Assembly: GCA_025451425.1 (NCBI GenBank) | Contig: JANWKK010000066.1 | Span: forward strand, 1 to 7,300 | Reading direction: 5' to 3' | DNA from: Gemmatimonadaceae bacterium | GTDB lineage: Bacteria; Gemmatimonadota; Gemmatimonadetes; Gemmatimonadales; Gemmatimonadaceae | Length of the DNA stretch: 7,300 nucleotides | In this document: in pieces, positions 1-5,971 of the stretch | Numbering within the stretch: the stretch's first letter is position 1 | Layout: every line of letters begins with the position of its first letter | Program-made: the position numbers and the translations under genes | Notes under the pieces: model-generated | What the model was told of the DNA's origin: nothing | The model's database searches: none | Seen by the model: the letters and a program-made list of their open reading frames with translations, nothing else

Positions 1-479
1 CCGATCTTTCCGCCCTTCACGAATGGCGCGATCAGATCGATGACCTTGATGCCCGTCTCGAAGACCTCGGTCTTGGGCTCGAGGTTGACGAAGTCCGGAC
101 GCTTGCGATGGATCGGCCAGCGAGGCGCGTCCTTCGGAATGGCGGGACCGTTATCAACCGGCTGTCCGACCACGTTCAGGATTCTGCCTAACGCTGCCTC
201 GCCAACCGGCACCGTAATTGGACCGCCGGTGTCGACGACCTCGAAGCCGCGCTCCACACCATCCGTCGACGACATCGCGACCGCGCGCACCTGATTCCGT
301 CCGATGTGCTGCTGAACTTCGACAACGACGTGAATGTCCTCGCCCGACGCCGCCTTACCAGTGATGTCGAGTGCGTTATAGAGCTCCGGCAGGTGCTCGG
401 CTTCGAACTCGACGTCGAGCACTGGTCCAATGACCTGAACGATCCTGCCGATGTTTTTGATCGCCGTTGTCGCGGCCAT
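1..479 (-). CDS. atpD: ATP synthase F1 subunit beta, N-terminal part (cut by window edge)
   Basis: This is the catalytic beta subunit of F1 ATP synthase, which makes ATP on the cytoplasmic face of the membrane. Only about the first 159 residues are present. The protein starts [20 protein letters not shown], the usual beta-barrel domain, and continues through [18 protein letters not shown] (about 95-112) to [16 protein letters not shown]. It stops just before the expected Walker A loop (GGAGVGKT), so the nucleotide-binding and C-terminal domains lie outside the window. The start is ATG at 479, supported by GAGG six bases upstream. It lies 50 bp downstream of atpG on the same strand and is presumably co-transcribed with atpA and atpG. 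Nothing in the visible part looks damaged; the truncation is due to the window only. Confidence 0.97.
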   Translation of the reverse strand, partial: MAATTAIKNIGRIVQVIGPVLDVEFEAEHLPELYNALDITGKAASGEDIHVVVEVQQHIGRNQVRAVAMSSTDGVERGFEVVDTGGPITVPVGEAALGRILNVVGQPVDNGPAIPKDAPRWPIHRKRPDFVNLEPKTEVFETGIKVIDLIAPFVKGGKI

Positions 480-483
480 GTTG

Positions 484-489
484 TTCCTC
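484..489 (-). promoter_or_regulatory. Ribosome binding site of atpD
   Basis: On the minus strand GAGGAA precedes the atpD ATG, with six bases between GAGG and the start. It is the clearest Shine-Dalgarno sequence in the window; most other genes here have weak or no such motif. Confidence 0.7.
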
Positions 490-529
490 GAGTGGTCTGT
501 CGACTCGGAGCGCGGCGCGCTCCCGTCAT

Positions 530-1396
530 TCATCCCTGCAATGCGGAAGCGCCGCCGACGATCTCCGCAATTTCCTGCGTGATGTTCGCCTGGCGCGCTC
601 GGTTGTAGGTACGACGAAGAATGTTGAGCATGTCGCTCGCGTTATCGGTCGCGTTTTTCATCGCTGTCCGCTGCGCGCTGTAGAACGCGGCGGTGTTCTC
701 GACGAGCGCTCGATACACCATGTTGCGCACGTACGATGGCAGCAACGAAGAGAGAATCTCCTCCGCCGACGGGAAGAGCAGATAATCATGCTGTCTTCCC
801 TTTGCGCCCTCAGGCGACGCAACGGGAAGAATCTTCTCGGTGGTTGGCGGCGTCGAGATTGCCGACTTGAAATGCGCGTGCACGATGTAAACGGCGTCCA
901 ATTGGCCGTTCGCGAACGCCGTCATCAATCCGTCGACGAGCTCGGCCGCGTTCTGAACCGTCGGGCGGTCGCCGATATCCGTGCGGCTCGACGCGCTGGC
1001 GCGACCAACGTAGCGATAGTATCCAAACCCTTTGCGACCGACCGCGTGCAGCTCGACCTCGACTCCATCCCGCTCGAGCTGCCCAATGAGGTTGCGGCTC
1101 TCGCGAATGAGATTGGCGTTGAAGGCGCCCGCGAGGCCGCGGTTACCGGTGATCAACAACACTGCGGCGCGGCGCACCGGCGTTGGCTGACGCAAGAGCG
1201 GAAAGCGCTCCGCGAGGTCGGGTGAGTACAACCGCGACATCATTTCGCCTAACGCTTGAGCGTACGGACGCGCGGCGACGACGCGGTCCATCGCGCGTTT
1301 CATCTTCGACGTCGCGACCATCTCCATCGTGCGCGTGATCTTGCGCGTGTTCTCGACGGACTTGATGCGACCTTTGAGCTCGCGTCCCTTTGCCAT
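530..1396 (-). CDS. atpG: ATP synthase F1 subunit gamma
   Basis: This is the central rotor shaft of F1, coupling proton-driven c-ring rotation to catalysis in the alpha/beta hexamer. The 288-residue length is normal for the family. The N-terminal helix is typical ([20 protein letters not shown], then [15 protein letters not shown]). The C-terminal helix carries the gamma signature I-T-x-E-x2-E-x3-G-A-x-A at about residues 272-285 ([14 protein letters not shown]). The middle Rossmann-like part includes [19 protein letters not shown] (about 80-98). The start is ATG at 1396; the upstream bases show only a weak GGAA some 10-13 bases away. It lies 40 bp after the atpA stop and 50 bp before atpD, in the standard alpha-gamma-beta order. 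The Leu-Gly pair at LGEMM uses TTA-GGC, inside a repeated octamer described in the findings. Confidence 0.97.
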   Translation of the reverse strand: MAKGRELKGRIKSVENTRKITRTMEMVATSKMKRAMDRVVAARPYAQALGEMMSRLYSPDLAERFPLLRQPTPVRRAAVLLITGNRGLAGAFNANLIRESRNLIGQLERDGVEVELHAVGRKGFGYYRYVGRASASSRTDIGDRPTVQNAAELVDGLMTAFANGQLDAVYIVHAHFKSAISTPPTTEKILPVASPEGAKGRQHDYLLFPSAEEILSSLLPSYVRNMVYRALVENTAAFYSAQRTAMKNATDNASDMLNILRRTYNRARQANITQEIAEIVGGASALQG

Positions 1397-1436
1397 GTGC
1401 CGAATTCCGACTGGGGCCTGTACGTCGTCGAGCTGC

Positions 1437-3044
1437 CTAACGAACTGCGGCTTCGATCGTCGGCCGCTCTTCGCGGGTGCCGATCGATTTCTTGTACGCC
1501 TCGATGCCGCGCCGCAGGTCGGCCTCGATCTCTTTCGTGAGATCCTTCGCTTGGCGAAGCCCGTCTCCCACCTGCGGGAAGCTGGCGGCCATGTAGTCGA
1601 GGAACCCGCGCTCGAAGGCGCGAACGTTCTGCGTCGGCACGTCGTCGAGGAATCCGTTCGTCACGGCGTACATGATCATGACCTGCTGCTCGACCGGCAT
1701 CGGCTGGTACTGACCCTGCTTCAGCACCTCGACGGTGCGCGCGCCACGATCGAGCTGGCGCTTCGTCGCGGCGTCGAGGTCCGACGCGAAGGCCGCGAAC
1801 GCCTCGAGCTCGCGATACTGCGCCAGGTCGAGACGGAGACGACCAGCGACCTTGCGCATTGCTTTCACCTGCGCGGAGCCGCCAACGCGCGAGACCGAGA
1901 TGCCGACATTGATCGCGGGGCGAACGCCAGCGAAGAACAGGTCGGCCTCGAGAAAGATCTGGCCGTCGGTGATCGAGATGACGTTCGTCGGAATGTACGC
2001 CGAGACGTCGCCCGCCTGCGTCTCGATGATCGGGAGCGCCGTCAGCGAGCCGCCAGGCTTTAGAATATTCTTACCATCGACCACACCCGCGTCTTCGCGG
2101 AGCTTCGCGGCGCGCTCGAGAAGTCGCGAGTGAAGGTAGAACACATCGCCGGGATATGCTTCACGACCCGGCGGACGCCGCAGGACGAGCGACAGCTGAC
2201 GATACGCTGCCGCCTGCTTCGACAAATCGTCATAGACGCAGAGCGTCGGGCGGCCTTCGTTATACATGAAGTACTCGGCCATCGCGCAGCCGCAGTACGG
2301 TGCGATGTACTGCATCGGCGCCGGGTCCGACGCGGACGCGACAACGACGATCGTGTACTCCATCGCGCCAGTCTCGCGCAACCGCTGGACCACCGACGCG
2401 ACCGTCGACGCCTTCTGGCCAATGGCGACGTACACGCAGATAACGCCTTGACCCTTCTGATTGATGATCGTATCGATCGCGACCGCTGTCTTACCCGTTC
2501 CACGATCGCCGATGATGAGCTCGCGCTGACCACGGCCGATCGGGATCATCGAATCGATTGCCTTGATTCCGGTTTGGAGCGGCTCCTTCACCGGCTGCCT
2601 AACGATGATACCAGGCGCCTGGGACTCAACCTTCCGCGTCATCGTCGCGCCGATATCACCCTGCCCATCGATCGGCAGGCCGAGCGCATCCACCACTCGG
2701 CCGACGAGAGCAGGCCCGACCGGTACATCGAGCACGCGCGACGTCCGTCGCACCTCGTCGCCCTCCTTGAGCTGGAGGTAGTCGCCGAGGATGACGGCGC
2801 CGATGTTGTCTTCCTCGAGGTTCAGCGCGAGCGCGGTGACTGTGTTGCCCGTCTCCGACGATCGAATCTCGAGCATCTCACCCGCCATCGCCTTCTGGAG
2901 ACCGTAGATGCGGGCAATGCCGTCCTTGACCTCGAGCACCGTTCCGACTTCCTCCACGTCGAGCTCATGGAGGTCGGCCGCTTCGATCTCGCGGAGCAGA
3001 ATGTCCTTGATTTCACCCGGGCGGAGCGTCGTGTCGGTGGCCAT
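1437..3044 (-). CDS. atpA: ATP synthase F1 subunit alpha
   Basis: This is the non-catalytic alpha subunit of F1 ATP synthase, alternating with beta in the hexamer. The chosen start, ATG at 3044, gives 535 residues beginning [20 protein letters not shown], the family's usual N-terminus. A longer reading frame to 3101 would run through the promoter and operator and is rejected. Visible motifs are Walker A GDRGTGKT (179-186), VYDDLSK (270-276), the alpha/beta signature [10 protein letters not shown] (376-385) and the following arginine finger in SRVGG (Arg 386). Between [13 protein letters not shown] and [12 protein letters not shown] (about 316-332) there is an extra stretch, [11 protein letters not shown], compared with the short loop of many bacteria; Bacteroidota alpha subunits also carry an insertion here. 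The Shine-Dalgarno is weak. atpA is the first gene of this operon: no atpH or atpF precedes it, and the upstream neighbour is divergent. Confidence 0.97.
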   Translation of the reverse strand: MATDTTLRPGEIKDILLREIEAADLHELDVEEVGTVLEVKDGIARIYGLQKAMAGEMLEIRSSETGNTVTALALNLEEDNIGAVILGDYLQLKEGDEVRRTSRVLDVPVGPALVGRVVDALGLPIDGQGDIGATMTRKVESQAPGIIVRQPVKEPLQTGIKAIDSMIPIGRGQRELIIGDRGTGKTAVAIDTIINQKGQGVICVYVAIGQKASTVASVVQRLRETGAMEYTIVVVASASDPAPMQYIAPYCGCAMAEYFMYNEGRPTLCVYDDLSKQAAAYRQLSLVLRRPPGREAYPGDVFYLHSRLLERAAKLREDAGVVDGKNILKPGGSLTALPIIETQAGDVSAYIPTNVISITDGQIFLEADLFFAGVRPAINVGISVSRVGGSAQVKAMRKVAGRLRLDLAQYRELEAFAAFASDLDAATKRQLDRGARTVEVLKQGQYQPMPVEQQVMIMYAVTNGFLDDVPTQNVRAFERGFLDYMAASFPQVGDGLRQAKDLTKEIEADLRRGIEAYKKSIGTREERPTIEAAVR

Positions 3045-3084
3045 ACGGAGTCCGGAGTCGTGCAGCTGTGAAGGGCCAAAAGCG

Positions 3085-3104
3085 CTTGTGAAAAATATCA
3101 CAAG
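3085..3104. promoter_or_regulatory. Perfect inverted repeat, candidate Rex (or CRP/FNR-family) operator
   Basis: The sequence CTTGTGAAAAATATCACAAG has perfect 7-bp arms around a 6-bp AT-only centre. Its inner 18 bp, TTGTGA-N6-TCACAA, match the known Rex consensus TTGTGAA-N4-TTCACAA at all but one of the fixed positions. It also contains TGTGA-N6-TCACA, the CRP half-site arrangement. It overlaps the proposed -10 of the atpA promoter, where a bound protein would repress. Rex is an NADH/NAD+-sensing repressor of respiratory and energy genes, so placement in front of ATP synthase genes fits Rex better than CRP activation. Which factor binds is inference. Confidence 0.6.
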
Positions 3105-3119
3105 CTAAGCTTCCCGCAA
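3092..3119 (-). promoter_or_regulatory. Putative sigma-70 promoter of atpAGD
   Basis: On the minus strand TTGCGG (3119-3114) is followed after 16 bp by TATTTT (3097-3092). The -10 is preceded by TG plus one base, giving an extended -10. Transcription would begin near 3085, leaving a leader of about 41 nt before the atpA ATG. The region is clearly AT-rich against a GC-rich background. The -35 is weak (3 of 6 bases), so the extended -10 would carry recognition. The inverted repeat at 3085-3104 covers the -10. Confidence 0.5.
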
Positions 3120-3234
3120 GACGCGCCCAGCCACTAGAGCGTCACGCGCGGCTCATGGCGTCGGTAAGCGGTTTGGAAACGAATCGCGTTAGATCGATAC
3201 CGCAAGCTGAGGCTCGTGCTGTCATTTTCGCGCC

Positions 3235-3663
3235 ATGGCTGCTGGCGTCCGTGATCTCAAAGTCTGGCAAGAGGCCGTCGCCCTCGGGGGCGAGGTGCTC
3301 CGCGTCATTCGGCACAGTGCGCGGCGCGAAACCAAGAGCGCGACGGACGCGGTTATCCTCACCGCGCTCGCCATAGCGAGTCACGTTGCCGAGGGTTACG
3401 GGCGCTATACGGCGCCCGAGCAGCGGCAACTGTACCGGGCTGCGAAACGCGACTTGCTTCGGCTCGAGACCCAACTCGCCATCCTGCGCCACGCCGATCT
3501 CCTCTCCATCGCTGCCCACGGAGAGCTCTTGAAGCGAACTCACCACGTCGGTCGCCTGCTTGCCGGTTACATCGTCTATCTCGAGCGTCAACGCGCATCC
3601 GAAGACGAAAACGCCGCGGCGTCAACTCCGCCAAAGCCGGTGTCGTCGACGGCGCCCTCGTAA
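3235..3663 (+). CDS. Four-helix-bundle (23S rRNA IVS / S23-type) protein
   Basis: This 142-residue protein resembles the small four-helix-bundle family first found encoded in 23S rRNA intervening sequences; the Avd protein of diversity-generating retroelements shares the fold. Supporting motifs are DLKVWQEAVALGGEVLRVI (7-25), IASHVAEGYGRYTAPEQRQLYRAAKRDLLRLETQL (47-81) and a last helix ending about residue 120. The final 22 residues, rich in Ser, Pro and Ala, look disordered. No catalytic residues are known in the family and its cellular role is unclear; members are basic, and nucleic-acid binding has been proposed. ATG at 3235 is the only in-frame start after the stop at 3208, and no good Shine-Dalgarno is visible. 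It is divergent from atpA and converges on the AraC-type gene with a 15-bp gap. No reverse transcriptase or rRNA gene is nearby, so neither the retroelement nor the IVS context applies. Confidence 0.85.
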   Translation: MAAGVRDLKVWQEAVALGGEVLRVIRHSARRETKSATDAVILTALAIASHVAEGYGRYTAPEQRQLYRAAKRDLLRLETQLAILRHADLLSIAAHGELLKRTHHVGRLLAGYIVYLERQRASEDENAAASTPPKPVSSTAPS

Positions 3664-3678
3664 AGGTGAATCGGTTGC

Positions 3679-4503
3679 CTATTGACCGCGGCTCCGTCCG
3701 TGTCCTCTCGAGAACCGCTCGATGAGATCGACCGTTCGCAAACGCGAGAGCGACGTCGACTTTGTTCCCACGATCCGCTGTGAAGTGGTCGAGAGATGCG
3801 AGGGCGAGGCGAAGCCTAACACCTTCGCGACGTCACGAACATCGTATCCAGGATTCTTGGCTAGTTCGGCAGCCGCGAGGAGCCTGACGAGATCGATCAC
3901 GCGCTTGAGGTTGGGCCCGCCATCCGCCGCAAACGTTCGACTGAGATGCTCTCGCGTGACGTGGAGAGCGTCCGCCAGCGAGTCGGTGCGAACGCCGCGA
4001 CCGGCCCGTCCCACGACACATCGCCACGTTTCCTGCTGTAGCGGGGTCGAGAGGGCGAGAACACCAGGCGGGTCGTGCAACGCGCGAGCGAATCGTGATG
4101 TGAAAGAGGCTCGGCTCACCATATCTCGAGCGACGACATCGTCTACGCCTTCCACGAGAACATCCGAGAAGTCGTACGCCGCACACTGGGCCAATGTCGG
4201 CCCGTCGGACGCTCGCAGCGGTAGGAGGCCGAAGAAGGGCACGCTCGGAAATTCGCGAGCGAGAGCTGCGGCCCGCCAAGTCTCGTCCGTCGCCGCCGAT
4301 CCGACGTCGACGATAGCTGCATCGACCAGAGTGTCCCTGAACGTCTGTGCAAACGCCGCGGAGGTCCTCGTTATAACGAGCCTATTGCGACGCCGTGGAA
4401 ATACGGAGCGCGCCATCGCGCGCGCACGGTCGCGCGGGGCGAAGATGACGATCGAGGGCGTGCTCACAGCCGCCGCCGAACCATGGCGCGCACTCACAAG
4501 CAT
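3679..4503 (-). CDS. AraC-family transcriptional regulator with receiver-like N-terminal domain
   Basis: This is a probable DNA-binding regulator of 274 residues. The C-terminal third reads as an AraC-type double helix-turn-helix: first HTH TDSLADALHVTREHLSRTFA (173-192), and second HTH beginning DVRDVAKVLGFASPSHLSTT (221-240), ending in a degenerate form of the usual RFG-x-SPS motif (VGTKSTSL). The N-terminal part (about 15-125) alternates strands and helices like a response-regulator receiver: PSIVIFAPRD, AAIVDVG with an Asp near 66, then VPFFGLLPLR. The usual receiver lysine is not apparent, so it may be a pseudo-receiver. The ATG at 4503 is 7 nt after the Nudix stop, suggesting translational coupling; a GTG at 4539 would overlap the Nudix gene by 29 bp and is less likely. 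It is probably the last gene of the mlaF-Nudix transcript. Its target and signal are unknown. Confidence 0.8.
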   Translation of the reverse strand: MLVSARHGSAAAVSTPSIVIFAPRDRARAMARSVFPRRRNRLVITRTSAAFAQTFRDTLVDAAIVDVGSAATDETWRAAALAREFPSVPFFGLLPLRASDGPTLAQCAAYDFSDVLVEGVDDVVARDMVSRASFTSRFARALHDPPGVLALSTPLQQETWRCVVGRAGRGVRTDSLADALHVTREHLSRTFAADGGPNLKRVIDLVRLLAAAELAKNPGYDVRDVAKVLGFASPSHLSTTSQRIVGTKSTSLSRLRTVDLIERFSRGHGRSRGQ

Positions 4504-4510
4504 TGGGTCG

Positions 4511-4966
4511 CTAGATGGACGAGGGCGAAGTCGTAACACTTGGAACGACGGAGCGCGCCTTTCTCAACACATCGCGCGCATTGGCATACGAGATCAATGC
4601 TTCGGCTTGATTGAAGGGAAGCCAGCGGCAAGCAGTGATGCCTTCGGTGCGCTGCGGCGATGTCGACGCCTCTGCCGTCTCCATTAAATAGAAGTGACAG
4701 ATCTTGTGAATCAGCTTGCCTCGAAAGCGAAAGTGCCAATCGATGGTTTCGATCAGGCCGCGCATCGCGAGATCCGAGAGGCCGGTTTCCTCGCTTACCT
4801 CTCGCAAGGCTGCGCTATCAGGCCGCTCCCCCTCTTCGACGTGGCCCTTGGGAAAGCCCCAATTCTTGTAGCTGTCGCGAATGAGGAGATACAGCGGCTC
4901 GCCGCTGACAATGCGGTATACGACCCCTCCCGCAGAGGTCTCTTCCTTGGCACGCGCTCGCTTCAT
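4511..4966 (-). CDS. Nudix hydrolase (Ap4A-hydrolase/MutT-like)
   Basis: This 151-residue Nudix hydrolase would cleave a nucleoside diphosphate linked to another moiety using divalent metal. The Nudix box is complete at residues 41-63: G-x5-E-x7-R-E-V-x-E-E-x-G-L, with the metal-binding glutamates in REVSEE. The preceding NWGFPKGHVEEGE resembles bacterial and animal diadenosine tetraphosphate hydrolases, so Ap4A or a related nucleotide is a reasonable but unproven substrate. The N-terminal SAGGVVYRI is the normal first strand. The start is ATG at 4966, which overlaps the stop of the ABC ATPase gene as ATGA. There is no Shine-Dalgarno in the preceding bases, so translation probably depends on re-initiation after the upstream gene. 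The last 15 residues are Ser/Thr/Pro rich and probably disordered. Confidence 0.93.
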   Translation of the reverse strand: MKRARAKEETSAGGVVYRIVSGEPLYLLIRDSYKNWGFPKGHVEEGERPDSAALREVSEETGLSDLAMRGLIETIDWHFRFRGKLIHKICHFYLMETAEASTSPQRTEGITACRWLPFNQAEALISYANARDVLRKARSVVPSVTTSPSSI

Positions 4967-5802
4967 CGTCGGTCGGCGATGCCACGGCCGGGCGCGCCTC
5001 CCCCGCCCCCTCCCCCGCCCCCCGCCGGTCCCTGCGCGCTCGCGCCTGCGATGCTCGAGAGCGGCTCTTCGTCGAGCGTCGGTCGGCCCTCAATGAATTG
5101 CCTGACGATCGGATCGGTCGTGTTACGAATTTCATCAACTGTTGCAACCTGCTGAACTCGGCCCTGATACAGCATGGCGATACGACTGCCGACGGTGTAC
5201 GCGCTGCGCATGTCGTGCGTGATTACGACACTCGTAACCCCGAGTCGCTCGCGCATGCGTACCATCAGCTCATCGATCACCGCGCTCGTGACCGGATCGA
5301 GTCCGGTCGTTGGCTCATCGTAGAGCATATACTTCGGGCGCAGCGCGATTGCCCGCGCAATACCGACACGCTTGCGCATGCCGCCGGACAGTTCCGCGGG
5401 AAACCGCGCCTGCACGCTGGGCAGATCGACGAGCTCGAGTGCTTCACCCACGCGTCGCTGGATCTCGTCTTCCTCCAGATTCTGTTGCTTGCGGAGTCCC
5501 ATCGCGACGTTCTCGCCGATGGTCATCGAATCGAACAGCGCGGCGAATTGAAAGACGTATCCGATGTGCGAACGCAGCTCGTAGAGCTCGCGCCGAGGGA
5601 GCGTCGGCACTTCGCGACCATCGACCCACACCTCACCGCGATCGGGCTCGAGCAATCCGACGATGTGCTTGATCGCCACCGACTTCCCCGTGCCCGAGTA
5701 GCCGATGATCACCATCGTTTCTCCCTCGGCGACGTCCAGAGAGAATCCCTCGAGCACGCGCTTGGGTCCGAATGACTTGTAGACGTCGACGAGGCGAATC
5801 AT
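4963..5802 (-). CDS. mlaF: ABC transporter ATP-binding protein, MlaF/Mce type
   Basis: This is the cytoplasmic ATPase of a probable Mla-type phospholipid transporter, which works with an MlaE permease and an MCE-domain protein to move lipids between the inner and outer membranes. Visible motifs in the 279 residues are Walker A GYSGTGKS (34-41), Q-loop FQFAALFDSMT (84-94), signature LSGGMRKR (138-145), Walker B YMLYDE (158-163) and the switch histidine in VITHDM (196). The GKSVAIKHIVGLLEPDRGEV pattern is typical of Mce/Mla ATPases. The last 35 or so residues are extra to the fold and contain nine consecutive glycines (261-269). No permease or MCE gene is beside it, so the partners must lie elsewhere. 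The start is ATG at 5802 with no clear Shine-Dalgarno. The 115 bp between it and the upstream terminator must hold its promoter, but I could not identify a convincing one. Confidence 0.9.
   Translation of the reverse strand: MIRLVDVYKSFGPKRVLEGFSLDVAEGETMVIIGYSGTGKSVAIKHIVGLLEPDRGEVWVDGREVPTLPRRELYELRSHIGYVFQFAALFDSMTIGENVAMGLRKQQNLEEDEIQRRVGEALELVDLPSVQARFPAELSGGMRKRVGIARAIALRPKYMLYDEPTTGLDPVTSAVIDELMVRMRERLGVTSVVITHDMRSAYTVGSRIAMLYQGRVQQVATVDEIRNTTDPIVRQFIEGRPTLDEEPLSSIAGASAQGPAGGGGGGGGGAPGRGIADRR
4999..5023 (-). repeat. G-run repeat encoding poly-glycine; G-quadruplex motif
   Basis: On the coding (minus) strand four G-runs of 6, 5, 5 and 5 bases are separated by single bases C, A and C. 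This forms two tandem copies of a 12-bp unit (GGGGGCGGGGGA). Four runs with one-base loops are the classic arrangement for a very stable G-quadruplex in the mRNA or non-template strand. The tract encodes most of the nine glycines near the C-terminus of the ABC ATPase. It ends about 33 nt before the Nudix start codon. Runs of this kind are also prone to replication slippage. Confidence 0.85.
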
Positions 5803-5917
5803 GCGGAAGGCGCTGCTGCCATAGCGGGCGAGTCACGGAGGGCGACGCGAAATCTGTCCGGAGCATGACTGCTCTCGCTAGGGCTTAAGTCACAGGGATG
5901 CTCGTCGCCAGGGGAGG

Positions 5918-5954
5918 AAAAAGAGAAGGGGCCGGCGAGCACCGGCCCCTTCTC
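5918..5954 (-). terminator. Intrinsic terminator of the sigma factor gene
   Basis: A perfect 13-bp inverted repeat (5923-5935 with 5942-5954, arm GAGAAGGGGCCGG) encloses a 6-base loop. On the minus strand it is followed directly by TTTTT (5922-5918). It begins 17 nt after the sigma factor stop codon. It should end the sigma transcript and so separate it from the ABC ATPase cluster downstream. Confidence 0.93.
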
Positions 5955-5971
5955 ACGCACGACGTCCTGCT

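Noticed and set aside
467..1225. 252-codon open frame on the plus strand opposite atpG, and similar long plus-strand frames opposite atpA and the ABC ATPase
   Set aside because: They are antisense shadows of well-supported genes in GC-rich DNA, with Arg/His-rich translations that match no family I recognise.
3045..3101. Longer atpA reading frame starting at 3101
   Set aside because: The extra 19 residues do not resemble alpha N-termini and would be encoded by the promoter and operator; ATG at 3044 gives the usual start.
3173..3201. Possible promoter TTGGAA-N17-GATACC for the four-helix-bundle gene
   Set aside because: The -10 matches only three bases of the consensus; too weak to annotate, although the position is suitable.
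3235..3663. Diversity-generating retroelement accessory gene (Avd)
   Set aside because: The fold family is similar, but no reverse transcriptase, template repeat or variable repeat is present in the window.
3664..3678. Shared terminator between the convergent four-helix-bundle and AraC-type genes
   Set aside because: The gap is only 15 bp and contains no hairpin or T-run.
3722..4687. 321-codon plus-strand frame opposite the AraC-type and Nudix genes
   Set aside because: Composition is Arg/Ser/Thr rich with no recognisable domain; both genes on the other strand have clear motifs.
5861..5903. Nested inverted repeat (GAGCAT...ATGCTC with inner GACT...AGTC) upstream of the ABC ATPase gene
   Set aside because: Arms are short and the pairing needs an asymmetric 6-base bulge; no riboswitch or operator pattern was recognised.
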